From positions 24,595,355 to 24,659,354 of the forward strand of contig CM066921.1 of assembly GCA_033964015.1 (NCBI GenBank): DNA of 64,000 nt. Reading direction: 5' to 3'. This document shows, in pieces, positions 11,905 through 23,400 of the stretch. The stretch comes from Scolanthus callimorphus. Its lineage: Eukaryota; Cnidaria; Anthozoa; Actiniaria; Edwardsiidae. Every line of letters begins with the position of its first letter. Position 1 is the stretch's first letter. A program made the translations under genes and the position numbers. The notes under the pieces were generated by a model that worked only from the letters and a program-made list of their open reading frames with translations, had not been told where the DNA came from and did not search any database.

Positions 11905-13207
11905 GTCCATATAGGGAGTACCTTTGGCCAGCGCGCTGGATTAGCCTGCGTAAATCAAGAGAAAGCGGCGCGAAATCGTGCGACACACCCATGTACAGCG
12001 TGACTCGCTAGCGTGACCCGGTTAAGTGAACATCGAACAACCAACAGACCCCAGAAACGTCAGCAAAACAACATTTTTCCACGGCGTTTAACATAAATCT
12101 CAACCTTTGGTTGTTGTTGTTCATGTTCACGTCTCCGCCGACGCATACCACCTAGTTTTCCCGTAAAATAGTCATACCATTAACTAATATACTAATTCTT
12201 TCAAAATATATGAAGCAAAAATAGAGTAAATATATTATTGCTCAACGACAGTATTGGAAGGCAATGCGGTAGTAGAATTGGCGCTTGAAAGAGCAATTTC
12301 ATTTGTTGCGTTTCACTAAGACCCCGTCCACACTACTATACACTGTTTTCAAACGAAAACGGATACTTTTTGCTCCGTGTTCAAAAAGATGTGCGTCCAG
12401 GAGCACTTTGTGTACATATAACAAAAGCCTTTCATTTACGGTGATTTTGGATATTATTTACAAACGCTTCAGCTCTAACAAGAGTGAGCGACTCGAGGAA
12501 TTTACTTTACTCACTTTTGTTCTGGATAGTTGATCTAGATTTATGTGAAGTTTGAGGATCTTTGGAATTATTTTAAGCCGTTTACGGCGCTTCGTCCAAG
12601 GACCAATAATATCGCGACCTTTCGTCAACACACGCCTAAATCGAGGAATGCTCACTGGCACTTAGAATTTTTTCTAAACAAGCGCTCACCTACAGAAGTG
12701 AAAAAAGAATTATGAAAATCATCAGGGTTCGAACCTGTAACTCTCCATTTACTATACCCTAACACCCTAACCACTACGCTACGAGTGAATTCGCTGGTTC
12801 GGACAGCTCGTTTTATTGATTGCGTACCTTAATAGTATTAATCTTTAATAGAACGAGGCATATACTATAAAAATATACTAAAACGATGTATTAACCCTTA
12901 TCCTGACTAGTAGTCTTGATAGTTCAGATATTTTGAATGTTTTTAGGTCAATTTGAAGTAATATTATCAAAAATATCGTTAAATTATTCATGGTGAGCAT
13001 TCCTCCATTTAGGAATGACGTTTCGTCAGCCTGCGACCATTACTAGGCCGCATTTTTAAACTCTCTCGATTTTCTCGAAAATTAAACCTCGATCGCGGAA
13101 ACTTTTTTAAATGATTTTCGAGTATAGTCGCCCAAAGGGTATTTGGACGAAATATCAAAAGTGCGACCAAAGTGGTCGGTGAAATGCGGTTCTCGATCCC
13201 TACAGGC
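11905..13207. other. No protein gene seen
   Basis: Apart from the tRNA-like piece at 12719-12788, nothing was recognised. A fragment near 12320-12370 (ccccgtccacactactatac) looks like the end of a repeat. Confidence 0.5.
12719..12788 (-). tRNA. tRNA-like sequence (tRNA pseudogene or SINE head)
   Basis: On the minus strand a B-box-like ggttcgaaccc (about 12725-12735) follows an A-box-like tagcgtagtgg (about 12773-12784) at tRNA-like spacing. I could not draw a full cloverleaf with an acceptor stem, so I treat it as a decayed tRNA or tRNA-derived SINE. Confidence 0.45.
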
Positions 13208-13221
13208 AGCCGCTCTTAAGG

Positions 13222-13690
13222 AGGCTGCCTACTATTTTTCTCGGGCTTGACTACTTGACTTTATGCGATTGTAGCTCCGAAATGCAAAAAGCTATTAAAA
13301 CCAAACTTCGACCACTTACTGGAGAAAGATTGAAATTAGTAGTGATGTATTTTTTATTGTTATAGGAGTTACCATAGTAACGTTACAGGGGAGCACACTT
13401 TTGATTGACAGGCACCTGAAGTGCTATTCGATCTAAACTTTTGAAATGACACACTGAGCCTTACTCCTTACACATTTGTCTAGCCCTACACGAAGTTTAG
13501 ACGGCATTCACCAAGCCGATTTCAAATAATTGAAGGCGACTTTTTTGACTGTAAAATTCTACTTTTTTGCGCGTCGTCCAGTATTCATGGAATATACTTG
13601 CTTTTTTCTACCAAATTAATAAGTTTCTGACAGCCAACGTATTCCCAAGATATTCAACTACAACTCTACCAATTTTGACGTCTAAAAGTG
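13222..13690. repeat. Inverted copy of 14300-14763
   Basis: About 470 bp reading, in reverse complement, nearly the same as 14300-14763; for example acgcgcaaaaaagtagaatt occurs inverted here. With its partner it brackets a 610-bp interior, 13691-14299. Confidence 0.88.
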
Positions 13691-14162
13691 GTTTTGATTT
13701 TCCAAGATAAACATAAACGCAAACTTCAAGTTTTAGGGCGATTTCGCAAACCACACTTCTGAACACGAAAAAGGCTTCACAATGCAATTCTGGTGGCGAA
13801 TTCTCTTCCTACTCACAGAACTTAAACTTAAGCATATTAGGAGGGCAATGTTCGCGCGAGAAAAAAATTTACTTTCCAAAGTCTCGCAGGAAAATTCCAA
13901 AGTTGGACCTCTTGCTTATCGTTCCGCTCTAGTCTCTTCAGCTAGTTCAGTTTTAAAAAGTTGTAATTTTCATGCAAATTTGAGTCAGTTTCTCACATTC
14001 CAGCAAGACAAATTTGCCTCCTGCTACGGCTCAATGAGAAAAACTTGCATAGTGTTCCCTTTGTTTGTTTGTTTTTATGCAGCCCAGATTATTGAACATC
14101 GCTGGCAGAAACTGTCTTATGACAGTATATATTATTAGTTGCGGAAAGTCAGAACTCATTTC

Positions 14163-15320
14163 AGTATTATTATTGTGGATTTTTACAAATTCATCAGTAA
14201 AATCATTGTGATAATCAGAATCCGCCAGGTAGACCAGTGAAAAGATGTTCAACTACGCGCTACAGCTACTGTATTAGCGTGACAGTTCTGGCTTATTTTA
14301 GACGTCAAAATTGGTAGAGTTGTAGTTGAATATCTTGGGAATACGTTGGCAGTCAGAAACTTATTAATTTGGTAGAAAAAAAGCAAGTATATTCCATGAA
14401 TACTGGACGACGCGCAAAAAAGTAGAATTTTACAGTCAAAAAAGTCGCCTTCAATTATTTGAAATCGGCTTGGTGAATGTCGTCTAAACTTCGTGTAGGG
14501 CTAAACATATGGGTAAGGAGTAAGGCTCAGTGTGTCATTTCAAAAGTTTAGATCGAATAGCACTTCAGGTGCCTGTCAATCAAAAGTGTACTCCCCCCTG
14601 TAATGTTACTATGGTAACTCCTATGACAATAAAAAGTACATCACTACTAATTTCAATCTTTCTCCAGTAAGTGGTCGAAGTTTGGTTTTGATAGCTTTTT
14701 GCATTTCGGAGCTACAATCGCATAAAGTCAATTGGTCAAGCCCGAGAAAAATTGTAGGCAGCTTTTTGACACGAGAAAATAAAACTCATATCTTCAAGCC
14801 ACCGTGTAATTTTCTTTTATTATAAAGACAAACCAGAAAAAAATATTCCAAATTCATTTCCAAGCACTTTTGTTTTGACCGATATCTTCATTAGTGAGGA
14901 TATGGAAAATATGTCACTCAGGTCCGGATGTAGCTTCGTACGAGATCTACGAGTGGCGTATGTCCCAGTAAAACACTCGTGTCTATATAATAAATAGTTG
15001 TATGTCTCTTTTACAGTTTGTAAACAATTGTGTAATTCAGCCTACGGGCTGCAATACGATTTTTTAAATAAAAGCAACATTAAAGAAGATTACATAAAGA
15101 AACGTTGAGGCTACACACGAGGCTCCACACGAGGGTGCTCAGTGGAAAGAAAAACTTCTAGGATAAACCGAATAAAGACAAGAAGGGAAGAGTACTTACC
15201 AAAAAGACGAAAGACCAGCTATGCCAGTTCACGAGATCCTCAATAGAACGAAACAAATTGAACCTGCCAGAGGCGTGCAATGCCCGATGAGCCAGCGACA
15301 AAGGTGACAGGTACACAAAA
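14163..15320. repeat. 1158-bp tandem duplication, copy 1
   Basis: Matches 15321-16478 at an offset of 1158-1159 bp with very few differences. It contains the right arm of the inverted repeat and ends in gacaaaggtgacaggtacac. Confidence 0.9.
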
Positions 15321-16478
15321 TGTATTATTATTGTACATTTTTACAAATTCATCAGTAATATCATTGTGATAATCAGAATCCGCCAGGTAGACCAGTGAAA
15401 AGATGTTCAACTACGCGCTACAGCTACTGTATTAGCGTGACAGTTCTGGCTTATTTTAGACGTCCAAATTGGTAGAGTTGTAGTTGAATATCTTGGGAAT
15501 ACGTTGGCAGTCAGAAACTTATTAATTTGGTAGAAAAAAAGCAAGTATATTCCATGAATACTGGACGACGCGCAAAAAAGTAGAATTTTACAGTCAAAAA
15601 AGTCGCCTTCAATTATTTGAAATCGGCTTGGTGAATGTCGTCTAAACTTCGTGTAGGGCTAAACAAATGTGTAAGGAGTAAGGCTCAGTGTGTCATTTCA
15701 AAAGTTTAGATCGAATAGCACTTCAGGTGCCTGTCAATCAAAAGTGTACTCCCCCTGTAATGTTACTATGGTAACTCCTATGACAATAAAAAGTACATCA
15801 CTACTAATTTCAATCTTTCTCCAGTAAGTGGTCGAAGTTTGGTTTTGATAGCTTTTTGCATTTCGGAGCTACAATCGCATAAAGTCAATTGGTCAAGCCC
15901 GAGAAAAATTGTAGGCAGCTTTTTGACACGAGAAAATAAAACTCATATCTTCAAGCCACCGTGTAATTTTCTTTTTATTATAAAGACAAACCAGAAAAAA
16001 ATATTCCAAATTCATTTCCAAGCACTTTTGTTTTGACCGATATCTTCATTAGTGAGGATATGGAAAATATGTCACTCAGGTCCCGCATGTAGCTTCGTAC
16101 GAGATCTACGAGTGGCGTATGTCCAGTAAAACACTCGTGTCTATATAATAAATAGTTGTATGTCTCTTTTACAGTTTGTAAACAATTGTGTAATTCAGCC
16201 TACGGGCTGCAATACGATTTTTTAAATAAAAGCAACATTTAAAGAAGATTACATAAAGAAACGTTGAGGCTACACACGAGACTCCACACGAGGGTGCTCA
16301 GTGGAAAGAAAAACTTCTAGGATAAACCGACTAAAGACAAGAAGGGAAGAGTACTTACCAAAAGACGAAAGACCAGCTATGCCAGTTCACGAGATCCTCA
16401 ATAGAACGAAACAAATTGAACCTGCCAGAGGCGTGCAATGCCCGATGAGCCAGCGACAAAGGTGACAGGTACACAAAA
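15321..16478. repeat. 1158-bp tandem duplication, copy 2
   Basis: Second head-to-tail copy. A one-base difference (ttaccaaaagacg here, ttaccaaaaagacg in copy 1) falls at a minus-strand donor-like site. Confidence 0.9.
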
Positions 16479-16549
16479 GGGATCTGTTCCAAGCCGCGTG
16501 GGAAAGTTTTGGACAGGTTTTGAGGTCCCTGGCGGGAAAACGCCCACAT
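16354..16549 (-). other. Exon-like open frame with donor-like end
   Basis: A minus-strand frame from ATG at 16549 (starts MWAFSRQGPQNLSKTF, ends WHSWSFVFW) stops at a strong donor-like gtaagtact. Its last 125 bp are duplicated at 15195-15320 with a frame-changing indel at the boundary. I do not recognise the peptide; it may be chance. Confidence 0.2.
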
Positions 16550-16653
16550 TTTTGGTCGGGATGATCAACGTTTTTTTAGGGGTTAAAAACGCGTTTCGGT
16601 CTCATGAATCACCAGAAAATAGCCCGAATCTTGTGACGAAGAAAGTTAGCTGC

Positions 16654-16881
16654 TTACCATTGTGTGCATTGCTACGCGACCTCAAAATTCACTGTTGGGC
16701 GATTGGCGGTTTTACGCAAGATGATTGTTGTCAATTTTCTTGAACCAGAAAGTTAAAAATTCGAGTCGAGGAAGCCCGCCGAAGTGGCCGAATCCAGCGT
16801 TTTGGTTTGACGGCTAAAAATCGCGAATCGCCCATCGCACAACATTCAATTTGAGGTCGCGTAGCAATGCATCAGTTGTAA
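16654..16881. mobile_element. MITE family A, complete copy
   Basis: Inverted ends of the type gcattgctacgcgacctcaa and ttgaggtcgcgtagcaatgc. Total about 228 bp. Confidence 0.85.
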
Positions 16882-17125
16882 AACCTGCCCTCCATCTTTA
16901 CAATCAAGCTTTGTACCTGATATCTGAACAATTAGTCACCGAAGGCGACGTAAATATCGCCAATCGCCGATATTTACGGAGCCTGAGGCAACTTATTGTT
17001 TTAGTGTAACTACTCAAGTGACTTTTAAGATTTTTCGACAAAAAAGCGTTTAGGGGTATATATTTTGTTTCTCGTAATAAAGCGCACGCGCGATCGCCAA
17101 TGGTTTCAATGTTATATTAGTATAT

Positions 17126-18150
17126 ATAATAGGACTCCATGCTGTCCAATTAACCCTATCCAGACTGGGGGGGGGGCTTTTCGAGCCCCCCCTCCAGTAA
17201 AATCCTGATTACTCTAAAACCACTGCAGCTATGATGGTGAAACTTCGTGACTTTTCCTAAAATTTATCTGGGGACATTTTGGTGTCAATGACATGTCAGT
17301 GTCAACGACCCAGTTTCCATGGCAACCACTTTTTGACATGCATGTTTTGCAAAACTCGAAAAAACGTGAATTTTTCATATTTCAAGCTTAATGTTGGACA
17401 CATTGTCCAATTTATGACTATCGGAGCTTGTACTCCTTAGTAATTTATGTACAGGCTAGTTAATTTTTGACACAAAATCTTTGGGGGGGAGGGGTAGGGG
17501 GATTTTGTTCATTTTAACATATGGTCTAAAACTAGCTCTGGGATTCACAAATTTCCTTTTAATTCAACTTTTTGAATGTCAAACACTTCCTTGATAAGTA
17601 TTTTGTACATTTTGACCATTTTTTTCTCATTGAGTATTTATCTGAAGAGTCAAATGGAAATTAAATGAAATCCAAGATGGCGGATCCAAGATGGCGGATC
17701 CAAGATGGCGGACAATATTTTCAAAAGTCGTCATTATGACACAAGTTTAATAAAATGTATGTGTTAATGTCACAAATCATTACATTTACATTATCTTGAT
17801 GTTAATTAGTTGGCTTTTAGAGTATTATCTACCAAGTTTTTGGAAGTTAATTAAAATTACTTAAAAATTGATAAAACATTGAGAATGACGTCATTGTGAC
17901 GTCACATTTTGCTCCCACGTGACAAAAATAGGTGTGGTGATTTGTCTAAGGCTCATGGTCATTGTGTAAAAGTTTGATGATCATAGCTCCAGTGGTTCCA
18001 GAGATATAGAGGGGGGCCGAATTAGCCCCCCCCCCCCCCCCCCCCCAGTCACAGATGGTCAAAAAAAGCCCAGTCTGGATAGGGTTAAGAAAAAATTGGA
18101 TGATTCAGAGGAACTCCGAAATTAATTGGACAAGCATGGAGTCCTGTTAT
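17126..18150. mobile_element. Outer MITE carrying a nested MITE
   Basis: Outer ends taataggactccatgctgtc and gcatggagtcctgtta are inverse copies and are separated by the inner element at 17150-18088. Confidence 0.75.
17150..18088. mobile_element. TTAA-ended MITE nested in another MITE
   Basis: Ends ttaaccctatccagactggg and cccagtctggatagggttaa are perfect inverses with TTAA at each edge. The interior has a triple repeat of ccaagatggcggat (about 17671-17712) and a C run near 18025-18046. No transposase. Confidence 0.88.
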
Positions 18151-20010
18151 TTATTAATTATATAACATCCATGTTCAAACCCAAACTGTCCAATTTTAGC
18201 GCGAACTGTCCAATTAGAGCGCGCGCGATCCAATTAAAAATAATTGGACAATTCAAGAAAAATCGATCTGCCGGCACAATGGGATTTCGAGCTGGCTATA
18301 TAATTAACCTATATAATAGGCTGTACTTTCATTTCCTCAATTGTTTTCCACAGAAAAGAAATAATTGTTAAGACAGATTATTTTAGAACTTCGAGCAATT
18401 TTGCCAGAAAGCGGCAACAAATCTTGTTACTCGAAATAAAAAAAGTTGTTGCTTTGAATTTAGTCTCATTTCAAAGGTCTTCATGGTAGTGTTCGTCTAT
18501 TATCGCGCCGGTAAAAATTTTCCAGAGGAAGCTGAGAAAATAAATTTTAGTTTTTACAGATAGACGTATTTTTTGCACCTAAAATGGTGTTGTCAATCAC
18601 AGCCTATATAGATTCTATTGAATTTTTTTCATTTTTGAACGCTTATTTCTGTGGCGGCGCGAACCCAGTCCTCTGTCTTTTGTGATATTTCGAAATGTGG
18701 ACCACAAATCTACGAATTAAGCTAGAAATCATTGAGTAACAGTATTTTTGGCCAAACATAGCTCGAAGTTGTAACAGAAGCTGTCTTAAATAGAAAGTAG
18801 ATTTCGAAAGTACGTATCTTAGGGAAGCGGTCAAAAGAGCTGTACTCGAATGGGACCCGATTTAAGGGGTGGGGTGGTGTATGCCGCAACCAACTTTGTT
18901 TTAGGGAAAAATGCCCGTTTTTAATTGCGAATATCTCCTAAAATAATAAATGAATACAAAAGATAGGCTCGCACAGTCTCCTTTACAGCGAGGGCACCAG
19001 ATTCATGTTTTTGTATGCTGTATCAATATCAGTCTGTGAAACTTTTTGGTTTTATTTCCCCCTATCTACGGAGGTCATTTAAACTTTTAAACAGGGTATG
19101 AAATTTAGCCTCACCGTTGAGGTTCGGGATTTGCAAGTGTTCCGACTGATTTGCGTTTGCAGCTGTCAAATTTAAGATGACTCCCCCCCCCCCCGAAAAA
19201 AAAAAAGCCATTTTCAGACATTATGTATTTATGTACAGGTTACAGGGAACTTCTGCAGAAACCCATTCTTGGAAAAACACAATAATGGAAGTGTAAAGTT
19301 GTCCCATGGACAAACACGCGAATTCCAAACACTTCACATTCTTGTTTGAATAGAAAATCAGCTTTCTGAAAGGCTGAGTTTTTCTACCGAGATCGAAATT
19401 TTCAGCCAGTTTGCCTCGGTTGTCATCCTCCGGGATCCGGCAAAGTGGGCTGAAAAATTATTTAGTAATCGCTCAACGGGGCTAGCCCGGTCTCGCTTCG
19501 AAGAGTCTGCAAGCGCGCTCACAGTAGTTTCACTCACTGCCTGCTCGCAGGCGTTGAAGAGTAGATTTAGGTCGAAAAGCAATTTTGTCGCGAAATCCAA
19601 GATGGCGGCCACGCGAAGGCAAACTCGGGTTTTTCGATCTAAAAACTACTCTCCAACGGCTGCGAGCAGGTTATTTCACTCATTATCAATTTCATTCATT
19701 GTACATTATCCAGGGCAACAACATGCTATGAAGTTTGTAGAGAAGACATACATCGCAAGCTGCTGTAGTAGAAGAGCAGTAAGTGCTCTGCGAAACTTTC
19801 GCGCGTATGCCACTTTTTAACTACCGCCAAAGAACCACGATTCATCGTAGCAGGTCAGCTCGACACATGCAATACCGGGCTTAGATTGCGTTTTCAGCCC
19901 AAATACACCGACGTGATTGTCAAGTAACTTTTAATTCGCAGGTGTAGTTCATTTCATTGGACCAAAATCATCTACATGTCACTAATGAGCGATTATTAGA
20001 GTCGTTAATA
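18151..20010. other. No gene seen; INTS1 downstream flank
   Basis: No conserved frame. A YY1-like aagatggcggc motif is at 19599-19609 and a palindromic gcctgctcgcaggc near 19540-19553. The frame beginning MAAILDFATKLLFDL there looks incidental. Confidence 0.5.
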
Positions 20011-20350
20011 ACACCGCGGCAAAACGCATTTGCCATGCGCTAAAGATTCGCTTCCTGTGAAACGAAAACAAACGAAATAATCATACATAACAAAGATATC
20101 TCGTGCTCTGTTGGAAATTTGGAAAACGTAAGCTCCAGACACAAAACGTAAGGCCAAATTTGCAACTAGAATATGATCACATCTTTCTCTGAACTTTTGC
20201 ACCTCGAAATTTAAGGCTTGCACACGAGGCGAAAATTCTGGTTTAAAGTCAAAATTTATCGTTCGCTGTTGTTATGTAGATTTTTTCAATGTCTTCATTT
20301 CACAGGCCAGTGAATCATTAGCGCATGTGAGCTGCGTTTTGCCGCGGTGT
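20011..20350. mobile_element. MITE just past the INTS1 stop codon
   Basis: Left end acaccgcggcaaaacgca and right end tgcgttttgccgcggtgt are inverse copies, about 340 bp. It begins 38 bp beyond the INTS1 TAA, so it likely lies in the 3' UTR. Confidence 0.85.
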
Positions 20351-20388
20351 CGTCGTGATGCATTCGTGATGCATTCCTGGGAAATCAT

Positions 20389-20498
20389 TTAGTTTTCCAT
20401 ATTAATGAGCTGTAACGTTCGCAGCACAGGTATCCCAACGTCGAGCTTGCCGTAAACAGCAGTGGAGAAGAGCTTCTGCAGCAACTCACTAGCATGTT
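20389..20498 (-). CDS. INTS1: INTS1 exon e18, terminal exon with stop
   Basis: Terminal exon of 110 nt ending in TAA at 20389-20391. The acceptor is gttttgatttgcag. The peptide HASELLQKLFSTAVYGKLDV then GIPVLRTLQLINMEN is collinear with the human C-terminus (EHAAVLLHRAF, VGMYGQMD, ALRILHMEAVM). It needs one base from the preceding exon, which was not located. A MITE begins 38 bp past the stop, so the 3' UTR probably includes it. Confidence 0.88.
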
Positions 20499-23400
20499 CT
20501 GCAAATCAAAACATAGCTACAGTCAGGTTGTGGTTATGAAGGTGAACCCCTGTAACAAAATATCGCTTCACATTTCTTCTATCCTGTGGGCTGATTTTCA
20601 TCCGCCACGGTGGAGTACGTTGGCACTTCCTATCTTCGCGTCTGATCAACGGTACGGGTTCAAGTGTTCTGTCGGGTCGATTTGGCGAGGAATCTTGTCT
20701 TTCATATGTTCAAATCGCTAAAAATTTACCTTTCCTTTGCCCAGACAACAAATTCTAACAGTTTGATTTTGCTTTCTTTCGAATAACACTAAAAACAGAG
20801 AGGAACATTCCCTCTAGCTATTTGATTCGGCGAAACTCCTGTAACTGTTGAGATATAAGCTTACGTCTGATTGGTCGATAGTAGTTGGAGGAAAATGAAA
20901 GCTTCGTTGTGATTGGTCCATATTCCCCACGTGATTCTCATCCATTACTTTTCACCCCGTGACGTTGATCAGACGCGGAGATAGGAAGTGACAACGAACT
21001 CTACCGTAGCGGATGAGAATCAGACCAGTCTTCCCTTCTGCCATCTAAACGTTTAGGAATAGCCCATACACCGATGACGCCTACTCCGGGTTTTAAGATC
21101 GCCTAAGATTGCTTTCGATGGCACAAGTGCGCATCAATATGTATCTCCACAAAACAGGGCAGCGCTAATATCGCCCAAACCACACCGCTTCCATACAACA
21201 TTCCTTTTAATTGGATAACTTTATTTGAAAATGCAGATTCTTAAAGTCCCTGAGATATCAGGGAAATGGCGATACATTGTACCACTTTAACTCGTAGTCA
21301 CGTTCAAAAAAGAGAACTCTATGGCGGTGAAAGCCCGTAATTCGCATCAAGTTAGGAAATAATGCGCTGTGCAATTAATTTATCGTTGATAGGTCGCACT
21401 GTTATAGTAAAGTGAAAGTGAATTGAAGCGTGGTTTCAGCCAAGGCCTTCTCCGGGTCCTAAGATCGCCTAAGGCTATCGCCCAAGATCGCAACATGAAA
21501 TACAGAAATTAACAAATCACAAGATCACCAAGATTACGGCAATCTTAGGACACGGAGTAGGCCTACCAAATATACAATAATGGAAGAAAGGAGTCAGAAA
21601 TTACCTCGTAATATATGGGATGGTCGTGGCTAGATGGGATACTCACAGTGGAGGTGATTAATAATTCATAGGTATAAACAATAAAACCAAGCTACATGGC
21701 ATAACATGGCATATGTAGGTTCGTTCTACCGTGAAGCCTATTGAATTATTAATCACCTCCTTCTGAGTTATCCCTTCTAGCCATGACCATATGGGATGTC
21801 TAGTTTCATCAGTAATGCTGAAAAGCTCATTGAAACCTTTCGAGTTCCAGGTTTGTTGCGCGGACATTTTGAAATCCACAGGGAAACCTGTCAGTTGTTT
21901 GGTGATTAACCAACTCACCGTTGCACAGAATTACGAATTCAGGCAGGAATTTAGCGGCGGTCAGGACGACTTCCGGTTCCGGTGATGTCAGGCAATTCAT
22001 GTAAGCGTCTACAAACCGTCGCGCCTCTCTGAAATGTCACAAATGGGATACAGTAAAAACCAACGAGTAAGAACCTATATTCAAGAACCTGCGAGGCTAA
22101 AGTTGCAATACATTCAGTAATCTATATTCACAAAAAATCATGAATTTGAACATATCTTACATATCTCACTTGCTATGCGACCTCAAAATTCACTGTTGCG
22201 ATTGGCGATTTTACGCAAGAAAACTGTAATGTTAATTTTCTTGAACCAGAAAGTAAATGACATTCGAGGCAAGGAAGTAAAAGAATAGCCCAGAACCATT
22301 TTGGTTGATTTGGCAATCAATTTCGACCCACCGAAGAGGGCGAATTTATTTTTACGCCCACTTCAAGATGGCGGCTAGCTAGTATCTATATATTAATACC
22401 GTAAGGAAAATCGTGTCGACACTCGCTCCGCTCAGCCCTGAAGCTGTGCCGCCAAAAGAAGTTCGCAAACCCGAAGGGAAGGTGGAAATCTGGACCATGG
22501 GCGTGTTTTTGTTGGAAAAGATTCGCCTCGGGCTAAGTTCTAATTCAAGCGATTTCTTAAGCGAGGGACAAAGCCGCCATCGCCGCCATGTTGAAAATCT
22601 CCCACAGAAACTAAAAAAGAACTCGGTTCGCGCAGCCGAAAGCACCAAAGACGTTGAAACCTAAATGGTTCTCTTACAGATTACATACAGGAATGTGCAG
22701 GGATAATTCTAACTTCAAAGATTTGAGCTGAGAAAAATTTTCATTCAAGTTTCAACAAACGTACACACTTCTACCTTGCTTCCCTCCGAGCACGCGCTAA
22801 GTCATGCTAAGTCGAAATGACACATTTACAAAACAAAGTCCGTGAAAGTCATTAATAATCTTCTCTAAGTATAAATCCTGACGGCTCTATCGCAAAACGA
22901 AGGACACAATCCCGAAGAGAAGGAGGAAATCCCTCCAGTGGGCATGTTTTTGTTGGAAAAGATTCACTGTGGGCTAAGTTCTAATTCAATCTATTTTTAA
23001 GCGAGGGATAAAGCCGAAAAAATATAAATAAGATAAACTAAAAAAATTCTTATTCCTTAGAACATTTTTACTTGAACATTTTCTCCTCTCCCCTCACTGA
23101 GATATGATAAACATACAAACAATTCCGAAGTCAAATTGCGCTTTCGATTTTCACGGGTTCTTTGGCCGATTTGAGAGACGGACACACGCGTGATTTTGTC
23201 GCACCAATCAGGGAGACCAGTACAAAAAAAAGGTCCTTTTGGGCTCACTTCATTTATTTCGGCATGGTGGGACGGGGTACTCATGCTGATGGGAGGTTAT
23301 TAGTAATGTAAATCCAGCAGTTTATAGAAGGGGGAAATCATGAACCCCTCCCCACATCCATATGGCCATTGTGATTTTTCCCCCCGTTTTTTTTAAACAG

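Noticed and set aside
19358..19612. Minus-strand frame MAAILDFATKLL... with a YY1-like motif
   Set aside because: The ATG is part of the aagatggcggc motif, no splice or homology support exists, and the sequence resembles repeat DNA.
20730..20788. Candidate penultimate INTS1 exon (CYSKESKIKLLEFVVWAKE)
   Set aside because: It has good-looking splice ends and a tempting match to the human LRNLPEYALLCQE segment, but it lies inside a MITE-like inverted repeat. Its phase does not fit e18 at the better acceptor, and it also needs another missing exon.
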